Notes under the pieces: generated by a model
The model's input: only the letters and a program-made list of their open reading frames with translations
Told to the model about the DNA's origin: nothing
The model's database searches: none
NCBI GenBank assembly: GCA_028824295.1
Contig: JAPPED010000021.1
Span: 1 to 64,000, forward strand
From: Rhodospirillales bacterium
GTDB taxonomy: Bacteria > Pseudomonadota > Alphaproteobacteria > TMED109
Direction of reading: 5' to 3'
DNA: 64,000 nt
Shown here: piece after piece, positions 18,466-26,932 of the stretch
How the letters are laid out: each line of letters begins with the position of its first letter
How positions within the stretch are numbered: position 1 is the stretch's first letter
Translations under genes and position numbers: made by a program

Positions 18466-19454
18466 ACATCACGCTTCCGGGCCGAGACCGGCCACGACGC
18501 CTGCGCCGGACCCGGGCTGTCCGGGACCTGGTCGCTGAAACGCACCTCTCACCCAACCAGTTCGTACTCCCGCACTTCGTCCTGCCGACGGATGGGGCCG
18601 AAGAGCCCGTGTCCGCCATGCCGGGCATCTCCTGCATGGGTGTGGAGCGGCTTCTGCCACAGGTGGAATCGGATCTCGCTCTCGGTATTCGCGCGGTACT
18701 GCTGTTCGGCCAACCTTCGCCGGGAACCAAGGCTCCCGACGGGCGGGCAGCAGCTGACGACGCTGGCGCTGTCCAGCGGGCGATCAAGCGACTGAAAGAT
18801 GTGTTCGGAGACGAACTCGTGGTCATGACGGACGTCTGCCTCTGCGCATACACCGACCACGGCCATTGCGGACTGATCGAAGGGGGCGACGTCGATAATG
18901 ACCTTTCGCTCCGTCCCCTGGTCGACACCGCGCTCAGTCATGCCAGCGCCGGAGCCGACATCGTGGCCCCTTCGGACATGATGGACGGACGGGTGGGCGC
19001 CATCCGGGATGCGCTGGATGCCGACGGGCACCAGGGAGTCGCGATCCTGGCCTATACGGCCAAGTACGCTTCCGCGTACTACGGGCCCTTTCGCGAGGCA
19101 GCCGATTCCGCACCGTCCGAAGGCGACCGGCAGGGCTACCAGATGGATTGCCGCAACGTCCTGGAGGCGATCCGCGAGGCGGAACTCGACGAGCAGGAAG
19201 GCGCGGACATGCTGATGGTGAAGCCAGCGCTTCCCTATCTCGACGTGATCTCGGCCATGCGCTCGGCCACGGCCAAGCCGCTCGCTGCGTACAACGTCTC
19301 CGGGGAGTATTCCGCCGTCAAGGCCGCCGCCGAACGCGGCTGGCTGGAGGAAGCCCGGGTCGTGCGCGAGAACTTCATGGCGATCGCCAGGGCAGGTGCG
19401 GACCTGATCATTACCTACCATTGCCGGGACGCGCTTCGGGAGAAGTGGTTGTGA
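18453..19454 (+). CDS. hemB: Porphobilinogen synthase (5-aminolevulinate dehydratase), zinc type
   Basis: Condenses two aminolevulinates to porphobilinogen. The 333-residue reading begins at TTG, chosen because GGAGG sits seven bases upstream and the family's start region RPRRLRRTRAVRDLV follows. Active-site lysines lie in YTAKYASAYYGPFR and LMVKPALPYLD. The metal loop DVCLCAYTDHGHCG carries three cysteines (129, 131, 139), the pattern of zinc-dependent enzymes; many alphaproteobacteria have an Asp-rich magnesium-type loop instead. It overlaps the hemD end by 13 bp, implying coupled translation. Confidence 0.95.
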   Translation: MRELNITLPGRDRPRRLRRTRAVRDLVAETHLSPNQFVLPHFVLPTDGAEEPVSAMPGISCMGVERLLPQVESDLALGIRAVLLFGQPSPGTKAPDGRAAADDAGAVQRAIKRLKDVFGDELVVMTDVCLCAYTDHGHCGLIEGGDVDNDLSLRPLVDTALSHASAGADIVAPSDMMDGRVGAIRDALDADGHQGVAILAYTAKYASAYYGPFREAADSAPSEGDRQGYQMDCRNVLEAIREAELDEQEGADMLMVKPALPYLDVISAMRSATAKPLAAYNVSGEYSAVKAAAERGWLEEARVVRENFMAIARAGADLIITYHCRDALREKWL

Positions 19455-19518
19455 GCGCCGGGTTTGCGGCACCGTGCGCGACGAGCGAGGGGGCGCGGCC
19501 TCGGCGGGAGGACCCGCG

Positions 19519-20571
19519 GTGACCGGTATTGCGGCTGCGCGCATAAACCCGGAAACGCGGACCCTGTTCGACCGCGCTCTTGACCGCGAGCCGACGCCGC
19601 GGCGACCGCTTTGGATCAACCGTCAGGCCGGTCGTTACCTGCCCGAGTACCGCAAGCTGCGGGAGCGGTACGGTTTCAAGGAACTTGCCGGCAGCGCGGA
19701 ACTCGCAGCCGAGGTCACGCTGCAGCCAATCCGTCGATTCCCGCTGGATGCGGCCATCATCTTCGCCGACATCATGAGTCCTCTCCCCGCTCTCGGCATC
19801 GAGTTCGATTTCGCACCGGGACCGGTCGTGGCCGAGCCCATCCGGAGCGCAGCCGCCGTGGATGCCCTCCCGGAAGTCGATTCGAAGTCAGTCGCGCCCG
19901 AAGTCATCGACGCAATCGGGCTGGTCCGGCGGGAATTGCCTGCCGACACCGCGCTCCTCGGCTTTTGCGGCGCCCCCTGGACCTTGGCCGCGTATCTCGT
20001 TGAGGGCCGGGGGGTCAAGGATTTCCCGCTCCTCCGCGCGTTTGCGGCGGAGCAACCCCGAGCACTGGAGCGGCTTCTAGAACGTCTCTCCCGCCTGATG
20101 GCCGACTACCTGATTCGCCAGGGGCAGGCTGGTGTCAGCGCCATACAGGTCTTCGATTCCTGGGCTGGCCTGCTGCCGCGCGCGAGCTGGGAGCGGCTGG
20201 TCAGGCCGTATCTTGAATCCATGCTGCACGCTGTGGGCGAAGCGGGAATCCCGCGAATCCTGTTCGTCAACAATGCCCCTCATCTGGTGGAGGCCTATGC
20301 CGAGCTGCCGGCGGAGGGACTCGCCGTGGATTGGCGGATCGACCTCCGCGCGCTCCAGGAACGCCACGGCGACCGGCGCGCGGTGCAGGGCAACATCGAT
20401 CCAGCCATCCTGACCGCAGGTCCCGAACCTACGCGGGCGGCGGCGGAGTCGCTTCTGGACGAAGTGCGCGCGCGCGGCCATATCGTCAATCTTGGCCACG
20501 GGGTGCTCCCGAACACGCCGGTTGAAAGCGTGGAAGCGCTTGTCCAGGCCGTTCGCCGGGAAGCGCAGTGA
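19519..20571 (+). CDS. hemE: Uroporphyrinogen decarboxylase
   Basis: Removes four carboxyls from uroporphyrinogen III to give coproporphyrinogen III, the branch point between the classical and coproporphyrin-dependent haem routes. The 350-residue protein has NRQAGRYLPEYRKLR (normally MRQAGRY, so Met is replaced by Asn), FADIMSPLPALGIEFDFAPGP with the catalytic Asp, GFCGAPWTLAAYLVEG, and NLGHGVLPNTPVE. The GTG start follows GGGAGG; an upstream ATG frame lacks family residues. It is 64 bp downstream of hemB and 129 bp upstream of the chlorite-dismutase-family gene. Confidence 0.95.
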   Translation: MTGIAAARINPETRTLFDRALDREPTPRRPLWINRQAGRYLPEYRKLRERYGFKELAGSAELAAEVTLQPIRRFPLDAAIIFADIMSPLPALGIEFDFAPGPVVAEPIRSAAAVDALPEVDSKSVAPEVIDAIGLVRRELPADTALLGFCGAPWTLAAYLVEGRGVKDFPLLRAFAAEQPRALERLLERLSRLMADYLIRQGQAGVSAIQVFDSWAGLLPRASWERLVRPYLESMLHAVGEAGIPRILFVNNAPHLVEAYAELPAEGLAVDWRIDLRALQERHGDRRAVQGNIDPAILTAGPEPTRAAAESLLDEVRARGHIVNLGHGVLPNTPVESVEALVQAVRREAQ

Positions 20572-20700
20572 TCGAAGAGCGACGCCGATGATTTCCACGG
20601 GCCGGAGTCCTCGTGCCGCAGGGGAACCGGGCAGGCGTCCGTCGCGACGGTCTGATCGACTGACCGCACCGGCCCAAGCGTGTTTGGAGCAGGCCAGCCG

Positions 20701-21468
20701 ATGACCGAACCACAAGGACGCCAGCCGGGTGCTTCGTACGGACCTGAGCCCGTCGACATCAGCGAAAAGGGGAGGCGCGGGGCCACGCCCGTTTCCCTGG
20801 ACCGACGGCTGTTCATGCGCTTCACGGCCTACGGCGGCTGCACCGATCCCGCTCCCGTGATCGATGCGCTCACGGACAGTGGCGTGACGGGAGCGCTGTA
20901 CCTGGAGGTCGGAGACCCGACCGGCATCGGGCTCGCCGTCGTGAACGAAGACCCCGATTACTTCGTGACCGACTTTCGTTCCCTGCTGAACAACCCGCCA
21001 TTTACGAAACTCACCCGGAAGGACGAGTTCGAAATGTTCGGCCGCACCTACTCCATCGGCTACGAGTCCGACTTGGAGCATGTGCTCTTCACCCGGCCGA
21101 TTTCCCGCATCACGGACCCGAATTTGCACTGGGCGGTCTGGTACCCACTGCGGCGAGCCAAGGCATTCGCCGCGCTTGAAGCCGGTCATCAGCGGCAAAT
21201 CCTCGCCGAACATGGTTCGCTCGGCCACCGCTTTGGATCGGCCGGCCTGGCCCACGACATCCGACTCGCCTGCCACGGCCTCGACAAGTACGACAACGAT
21301 TTCGTCGTTGGATTGGTCGGGGCGGAGCTGCATCCGCTGTCTGCCGTCGTGCAGGCCATGCGCGGGACGGAGCAGACGTCGCAGTACCTGGACAGCCTGG
21401 GCCCGTTCTTTGTGGGGCGCGTCGCCTGGCAGGGACGCGGCACGAGTCCCGACGGTAGCCCAGGGTGA
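20701..21468 (+). CDS. Chlorite dismutase-family protein, candidate coproheme decarboxylase (ChdC/HemQ-like)
   Basis: A 255-residue haem-binding ferredoxin-like-fold protein. In the coproporphyrin-dependent pathway such proteins oxidatively decarboxylate Fe-coproporphyrin III to haem b. RRLFMRFTAYGG, GALYLEVGDPTGIGLAVVNEDPDYF, WYPLRRAKAFAALEAG, LAEHGSLGHRF and the end SLGPFFVGRVAW match the family. His171 is the likely proximal ligand. Tyr148 lies 23 residues before it, the spacing I recall for the catalytic Tyr of actinobacterial ChdC. The distal region LAHDIRLACHGLD lacks an obvious match to the Gln of firmicute enzymes. Its end overlaps the ferrochelatase start (GTGA). Placement between hemE and ferrochelatase is the main argument for ChdC function. 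Confidence 0.78.
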   Translation: MTEPQGRQPGASYGPEPVDISEKGRRGATPVSLDRRLFMRFTAYGGCTDPAPVIDALTDSGVTGALYLEVGDPTGIGLAVVNEDPDYFVTDFRSLLNNPPFTKLTRKDEFEMFGRTYSIGYESDLEHVLFTRPISRITDPNLHWAVWYPLRRAKAFAALEAGHQRQILAEHGSLGHRFGSAGLAHDIRLACHGLDKYDNDFVVGLVGAELHPLSAVVQAMRGTEQTSQYLDSLGPFFVGRVAWQGRGTSPDGSPG

Positions 21469-22568
21469 ACAAATCGCCGTTCGCCGATCAAACGGCGAGG
21501 CAGTACGACGCGCTACTGATCGTTTCGTTCGGCGGGCCCGAGGGCATGGAGGACGTGGAACCGTTCCTCGACAACGTGCTCCAAGGCCTGAAGCTCTCCA
21601 ATTCGGCGCGACGCCGGATTGATGACCGGTACCGGCGCTTCGGCGGCGTGAGCCCGATTGGCCAGCACACCCGGGATCTGGTGCGCGCAGTGCAGGACGA
21701 ACTCGAGCGTTGCGGGCTGGCGTTGCCCGTATACCTAGGGAACCGCAACTGGCATCCGTTGCTGCCCGACACCCTTCGGACGATGGAGGCCGATGGAATT
21801 CGGCGCGCGGCCGTGTTTGTCACCAGCATCTTCGGTTCATACAGTGGCTGCAGACGCTACCGTGAGGACCTGCATCTTGCCGCGGACGGCCTGCAACAGG
21901 CTCCCACCATCGATCGACTTCGATATGGCTACAACCATCCCGGCTTCGTCGCGGCATTCGCGGACCAGGTGCGCTCCGCGCTCGCAGAAATTCCGGACGA
22001 GCGGAGGACAAGGACACCGATCCTGTTCACTGCGCACAGCCTGCCGGAAGCAGCAGCTCGAAACGCCCCGTACGTCGCCCAACTCCGGGAAGCCTGCAGG
22101 CTGGTCGCCCTGGCTCTCGGGGACCGTAACCCGCGCCGATGGCGGCTCGTCTACCAGAGCAACAATGCACGGTACGGCGATGAACGATGGCTAGGACCCG
22201 ACATCTGTGATGCGGTCGCCGAAGAATGTGAACGTGGCGAGCGGGACGTCGTAGTCGCTCCGATCGGCTTCGTTTGCGATCACCTAGAAGTGACGCTGGA
22301 CCTGGACGTGGAGGCCAGGGCCGCGGCCGACGCGGTCGGCCTCAACCTGATCCGTGCCGCCACCGTGGGCACTCATCCGGCATTCGTTGGCATGATTCCG
22401 GATCTCATTCGGGAGCGGTCCGAAACAGACTCCGAGCGCATTGCACTCGGCCGCCATGGACCGAGCCACGACGTCTGCCCCGCCAACTGCTGCCCATCCG
22501 GCAGGCCTGGCCAGCCGCGGCCCGCGTCGTGCGGTAGTCCGATGCCAGGATCTCGATGGTTCCGTTGA
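21465..22568 (+). CDS. hemH: Ferrochelatase, actinobacterial CpfC-like with putative [2Fe-2S] cysteines
   Basis: Inserts Fe(II) into a porphyrin. The 367-residue sequence is of the actinobacterial type, whose characterised members act on coproporphyrin III: LLIVSFGGPEGMEDVEPFLDNV, RRFGGVSPIGQ, LPVYLGNRNWHPLLPD, GIRRAAVFVTSIFGSYSGCRRY, FTAHSLPEAA and VVVAPIGFVCDHLEV. Cys129 plus a C-terminal CPANCC (Cys338, 342, 343) could ligate a [2Fe-2S] cluster like that known in mycobacterial ferrochelatase. The GTG start overlaps the preceding stop, and the end overlaps the FAD oxidase start by 13 bp. The product should be Fe-coproporphyrin or protohaem depending on substrate. Confidence 0.92.
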   Translation: MNKSPFADQTARQYDALLIVSFGGPEGMEDVEPFLDNVLQGLKLSNSARRRIDDRYRRFGGVSPIGQHTRDLVRAVQDELERCGLALPVYLGNRNWHPLLPDTLRTMEADGIRRAAVFVTSIFGSYSGCRRYREDLHLAADGLQQAPTIDRLRYGYNHPGFVAAFADQVRSALAEIPDERRTRTPILFTAHSLPEAAARNAPYVAQLREACRLVALALGDRNPRRWRLVYQSNNARYGDERWLGPDICDAVAEECERGERDVVVAPIGFVCDHLEVTLDLDVEARAAADAVGLNLIRAATVGTHPAFVGMIPDLIRERSETDSERIALGRHGPSHDVCPANCCPSGRPGQPRPASCGSPMPGSRWFR

Positions 22569-23929
22569 GCCGACGCACCAGCACAGACGTCGTCGTGATC
22601 GGCGCCGGTCTCGCCGGCCTCAACGCGGCGCTGCACTTGCAGGAAGGCGGGGCGCGGGTGCAAGTCCTCGAGGCTCGTGACCAAGTCGGCGGCAGGGTGC
22701 ACTCAATGCGCCAGCTGGGTCATTCGCAGGAAGCTGGCGGCACGTACATCGGCGCGGGCTACGACCGGATCACCTCGGTCTGCGCACGGGTTGGGATCGA
22801 TCTGGTCGACGTCAGCCCGATGCTGGCGTTCTTCCGAGAGCAAGACCTGGTGTTGGGCGGCGAATTGATACGGCAATCAGAATGGCCCGAGCATCCGCGC
22901 AACGTCCTCCCCGACCCATTCAAGGATCAGATGCCCTGGACCCTGCATCGCACGCTGGCTGTCCAAGACAACCCCCTGCCCGGTCCCGAGCGGTGGCTCG
23001 ATCCAGAGTTCGCGGTGCACGATGTGTCAGTACGAACGTGGCTGACGGGGTTGGGACTGGATGAATCCGCGGTGCGGCTTGCGTACGACCTGAATCCGAG
23101 TTTCGGAGATCATGCGGGCGACATTTCGGCCTTGCTCCTGTTCTTCCGGGCCGCCTTCTCCATCGCCCAGCGGCAGTCCGCTCCCGACGGCGTCCTCGGA
23201 TACACGGTCAAGAATGGCGTGCAGCGAATTCCGGAAGCGATGGCGGACCTTCTGGAACACGACGTTCACTTCGGCAGGGTCGTCACCGCAATCACCACCA
23301 ACGGGCAAGGTGCCGAAGTTCACTGTGCGGGAGGCGCCGTGTACGCGGCGCCCCACGTCGTCTGTGCATTGCCGATCGGCGTGCTCCGTGACCTATCGAT
23401 CGACCCTGAACCGCAAGCATCACAAGTTGAGGCTATTCGCTCTGTCGAATCGCAGCCGGTGACGCAGATGTATTTCGGGCACGCTGCTCCCTTCTGGAAT
23501 GATGACGGCCACGCGGCAAGCCTCTTCACTGACGGGCCGGCCGGAATGCTTGCCGCCGCCCGCCACGGAGACCATCCGGAGGAAGTCACGAGCTTCACCG
23601 CCTGGGTCATGGGGCCGAACGCGAAACGGCTGGACCGCCTGCCGGAGCGCGAGGCGGCCAGCATTGTATTGGAGGCCATCGCACTGGCTCGACCTGCTTC
23701 TGCGGGCAATCTCGAGTACCTCGGGCGTAAGGCGTGGAGCCAAGACCCGTTTGCCCGTGGAGCCTGGGCCTATTACAAGCCCGGGCAAATTTCCCGCTTC
23801 GCCGCGAAGATGGGACAGCCGCACGGTCGAATCCAATTCTGCGGTGAACACCTGTCCCGTAACGCCAGGGGCATGGAGGGCGCCATGGAGTCCGGGGAAG
23901 GATCTGCGCAGGCCATCCTGAGAAAATAG
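22556..23929 (+). CDS. FAD-dependent amine-oxidase-like protein, candidate porphyrinogen oxidase
   Basis: A 457-residue flavoprotein of the monoamine oxidase superfamily. The N-terminal dinucleotide fold is VVVIGAGLAGLNAALHLQ, followed by EARDQVGGRVHSM; the C-terminal FAD-contact is IQFCGEHLSRNARGMEGAMESG. It is not an obvious HemY/CgoX sequence. Its ATG sits inside the ferrochelatase gene (13-bp overlap), the last gene of the haem run. No other coproporphyrinogen or protoporphyrinogen oxidase (hemF, hemN, hemG, hemJ) is in the operon. By context it may oxidise coproporphyrinogen III to coproporphyrin III. Without the context it would be called a flavin monoamine oxidase of unknown substrate. 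Confidence 0.7.
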   Translation: MVPLSRRTSTDVVVIGAGLAGLNAALHLQEGGARVQVLEARDQVGGRVHSMRQLGHSQEAGGTYIGAGYDRITSVCARVGIDLVDVSPMLAFFREQDLVLGGELIRQSEWPEHPRNVLPDPFKDQMPWTLHRTLAVQDNPLPGPERWLDPEFAVHDVSVRTWLTGLGLDESAVRLAYDLNPSFGDHAGDISALLLFFRAAFSIAQRQSAPDGVLGYTVKNGVQRIPEAMADLLEHDVHFGRVVTAITTNGQGAEVHCAGGAVYAAPHVVCALPIGVLRDLSIDPEPQASQVEAIRSVESQPVTQMYFGHAAPFWNDDGHAASLFTDGPAGMLAAARHGDHPEEVTSFTAWVMGPNAKRLDRLPEREAASIVLEAIALARPASAGNLEYLGRKAWSQDPFARGAWAYYKPGQISRFAAKMGQPHGRIQFCGEHLSRNARGMEGAMESGEGSAQAILRK

Positions 23930-24281
23930 ATCGCCCAATCGGGGCGCATCGAGCACCGGTCTTCAACGGGCGGCTTGCCAAGGGCCGCTTCCCGGATGGA
24001 CAGCCGCACTGGGCCAGACTGACAAATGACGCTGCCACACGAGCGCTACGGCGCCTCAATGTTTGTCCAATGGCCCGACCGACAGCCTGCAAATTTGGAA
24101 TTCGGTTACGGTTGTTTCGAGCAATCCCTCCAAGTTCGTGATACGTGCCGAAATTGACTTAACTTGTCGGCATAGTATCGAGCATGCACAGCGCCCTGCG
24201 CATAATTGATTTTCCGATGCTTACGTGGCTAAAATCGACTGATTTTGGCGGCCGTTGCGAACAATCAGGAGGAGGTTGATC
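23930..24281. other. Intergenic region upstream of the first TonB receptor
   Basis: About 350 bp, more AT-rich than its surroundings in the second half. It should carry the receptor promoter. A perfect inverted repeat near its 3' end and an AGGAGG ribosome site are the visible elements. A TTGACT lies at about 24153, but no well-spaced -10 box follows it. Confidence 0.45.
24231..24246. promoter_or_regulatory. Inverted repeat upstream of TonB receptor (possible operator)
   Basis: AAAATC-GACT-GATTTT is a perfect 6-bp dyad ending 35 bases before the receptor start codon. Its position suits an operator overlapping the promoter or leader of an iron- or haem-responsive gene. I cannot match it with confidence to Fur, RirA or Irr consensus sites. 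Confidence 0.4.
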
Positions 24282-26846
24282 ATGTCAGCGATTCGGTTCC
24301 TGCGTGGCGCATTGTTGCTCGCTGCCTGCTCTGTTCCGCTCTCAGGATTTTCGCAGGACGGGGTAGAAACCGACGCCGACAGTGCCGCCCTGACGTTGGG
24401 TGACATCGTCGTGGTTGGTACCCGGGTCCGCGGCGTCGCGGTTGAGGATCTCGCCGTTCCGGTGGACGTCTACGACATTCAAGAAATCACGACGACAGGC
24501 TCCGAAGACCTTACGGTCGCGCTCCAGAAGACGTCACCATCATTCAATTCCAAGCGAAACGCTGTCGGTGACGGGGGGCTCTTCCACACGGCAGCATTGC
24601 GCGGAATGAGTGCCGACCACACGTTGGTGCTGGTCAACGGCAAGCGGCGTCACAGCATTTCCTTCCCGCGTCCGCTGTTAGCGTCCGGACAGGGGACGAC
24701 CGGCGCGGATCTCCGTGCCATTCCGCTTGCGGCAATTGAGCGCATCGAGGTTCTGCGCGACGGCGCCGCAACCCAGTACGGTTCTGATGCCATCGGCGGA
24801 GTGATCAACGTGGTGTTGAAGGAAAATGCATTCGAATCCACCGCGAGCGCGCGGGCCGGTATTACCGCTGAAGGCGACGGGCGGCATTTCGGCGCGTCCT
24901 CCAACGTCGGTATTGCGCTTGGCGAGAACGGGGTGCTCAACCTGACCGCCGAGATATACGATCAAGAGCGGATCGACCGCGCCTTCGACACCAGTCACAT
25001 TGACGCAGCTGGCCCGCACGATCCGCCTATTGGGCGAAAAATCGTTCTGGGCGAGCCTGAGCATGACATTCGGGCCCTGTTCCTCAACGCCGTTGCGCCG
25101 ACTGGCAACGGCAGCGAACTGTATGCGTTCGGCGGCTGGTCTTCGCGAAACGGCCGCTCGAGCGGCGCTTGGCGGGACCCCGTTTGGGCAGCGGAACGAC
25201 TTGTTGGCCCGGTCTATCCGGACGGTTTTCTACCCTTTGAGGACTCCACTTCCGAGGACCAGGCAATCGTGCTCGGCTATCGATCGTCCTTTGGCAGGTG
25301 GGACGCGGACGTGAACTGGAGCTTCGGTGCCAACACTTTCGATTTCGGTGCCACCGACAGCATCAATTCGTCATGGGCAGCCGACTGGCTGCAGCGCGAA
25401 CTGGACGGTGGGCGCAGCCTTGCTGACATCACGTTCGACGAGGTCCGCGCGAATGCGGGCCCGGCGACGGGTGACAGCGGCGGCACGAAACTCGAAAACT
25501 GGTCGCTTGATCTGGACGTAGCCGGACAAATTGATCTCGGCGGAAGTGCGGTGGAAGCAGCCTTCGGCGCTGAGTACCGGCAGGAGAGCTTCGGAATCCG
25601 GGCCGGCGATTTTGCGTCCTGGGGCTGCGGTCTTCCTGACAATGCGGACATCAGGCCCACGCCTCCACCCGAGCGGGCCGTGATCATCGCCGAAGACGGA
25701 ACAATCGGCCAAATCGACGGGCTCGCGACCTGCGGTCACCAAGGCTACCCGGGCTATTCCCCAGTCAATGCGCAATTCGGGACGCGTGACCGCGACAGCC
25801 AAGCACTGTGGGCGGACTTCCGACACGAGCTTTCGGCCGACTGGAATATTGAAGCTGCTGCACGATTCGAGCGCTACGAAGGCGCCGGGAGCAGCATTAC
25901 CGGGATGATTGGCAGCCGTATCAAGATATTACCGGAGGTTTCCTTGCGGGCCACCGCATCGACCGGCTTCCGAGCGCCGAGCCTTCCCCAGCTAGGGTTC
26001 AATACGATTATTTTTTCTGGGCAGCCGGATGGGACCTTGTCAGTCACCGCCATTCTGGAAGATGGCGCGGCGTTCGAGTTCTTCGGCGAAGGCTCTTCCG
26101 ACCTCCAGCACGAAACCTCGAACAACCTCAGTTTCGGCGCCATATGGACCCCGTCCCCGGATCTCTCGTTCTCGGCGGACATTTACCATATCAATATCCG
26201 CGACCGGATCACGTTCGTAACGCATGTTCCCGACTGTGCTGGCAGCAGTGCCGCTGGCTGCGGCCGTCTTGCCGCAGAACGCGGAATCCAGCACATCACG
26301 GACATTCAGTATTTTGCCAACGCGGTGGATACCACGACTTCTGGCCTTGACATTGTTGCCAGCCGGGACTGGCCGTTCATGGAGGGTCAGTTCACGCTAG
26401 CCGGTGCCCTGCACTTCAACGAAACCGATATCGACAAAGAAATCGAAACCATTTCCTCGCCAACAAGATCCTACATTGAGGAAGGTGTTCCACAGCAACG
26501 GCATCGCATTTCCGGCAGTTGGACCGACGACGACATGCTGGAGCTGAATCTCGGAGTCAACTATTTCGGCAAAGCTTCGCCACAGTGGTTGCTCGGTGAT
26601 CCAAATTGTCCGGGTGAAATCAGTGCTGCCTGGATCGCAGACGCCTCCGTGCGCTGGCGGCTAGCAGACGGGATGCGGTTAACGGTGGGTGTTGACAACT
26701 TGCTGGATCGATACCCGGACCAAGTTAACCAGGACTGCTCGGATCTCCTGAACGGCGTACTGGGCTGGGGAATTCTGTACAACCCTGACGCAACCTACGG
26801 ACTGTCGGGACGGATTTGGTACACGCGCCTCGACGCAACTTTCTGA
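24282..26846 (+). CDS. TonB-dependent outer-membrane receptor
   Basis: An 854-residue outer-membrane active transporter for a siderophore, haem or other bulky ligand. The signal peptide is MSAIRFLRGALLLAACSVPLSGFS. A TonB-box-like LGDIVVVGTR follows, then the plug domain (about residues 45-170) with LRGMSADHTLVLVNGKRRH and IERIEVLRDGAATQYGSDAIGGVINVVLK. The rest is a 22-strand barrel ending in an aromatic residue (DATF), as needed for BAM insertion. The ATG follows AGGAGG. Four Cys in FASWGCGLPDN and GLATCGHQGY may form extracellular loop disulfides. It lies just downstream of the haem operon, but the ligand cannot be read from the sequence. Confidence 0.92.
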   Translation: MSAIRFLRGALLLAACSVPLSGFSQDGVETDADSAALTLGDIVVVGTRVRGVAVEDLAVPVDVYDIQEITTTGSEDLTVALQKTSPSFNSKRNAVGDGGLFHTAALRGMSADHTLVLVNGKRRHSISFPRPLLASGQGTTGADLRAIPLAAIERIEVLRDGAATQYGSDAIGGVINVVLKENAFESTASARAGITAEGDGRHFGASSNVGIALGENGVLNLTAEIYDQERIDRAFDTSHIDAAGPHDPPIGRKIVLGEPEHDIRALFLNAVAPTGNGSELYAFGGWSSRNGRSSGAWRDPVWAAERLVGPVYPDGFLPFEDSTSEDQAIVLGYRSSFGRWDADVNWSFGANTFDFGATDSINSSWAADWLQRELDGGRSLADITFDEVRANAGPATGDSGGTKLENWSLDLDVAGQIDLGGSAVEAAFGAEYRQESFGIRAGDFASWGCGLPDNADIRPTPPPERAVIIAEDGTIGQIDGLATCGHQGYPGYSPVNAQFGTRDRDSQALWADFRHELSADWNIEAAARFERYEGAGSSITGMIGSRIKILPEVSLRATASTGFRAPSLPQLGFNTIIFSGQPDGTLSVTAILEDGAAFEFFGEGSSDLQHETSNNLSFGAIWTPSPDLSFSADIYHINIRDRITFVTHVPDCAGSSAAGCGRLAAERGIQHITDIQYFANAVDTTTSGLDIVASRDWPFMEGQFTLAGALHFNETDIDKEIETISSPTRSYIEEGVPQQRHRISGSWTDDDMLELNLGVNYFGKASPQWLLGDPNCPGEISAAWIADASVRWRLADGMRLTVGVDNLLDRYPDQVNQDCSDLLNGVLGWGILYNPDATYGLSGRIWYTRLDATF

Positions 26847-26932
26847 CCCTCCGCATTCGGGTGGCGCTGTAGCAGAAGTGCGCGCCCTTGAGCGAGGGCA
26901 GGTCAACGTCCCGTGAGCGGTCTCCCTGTCCG

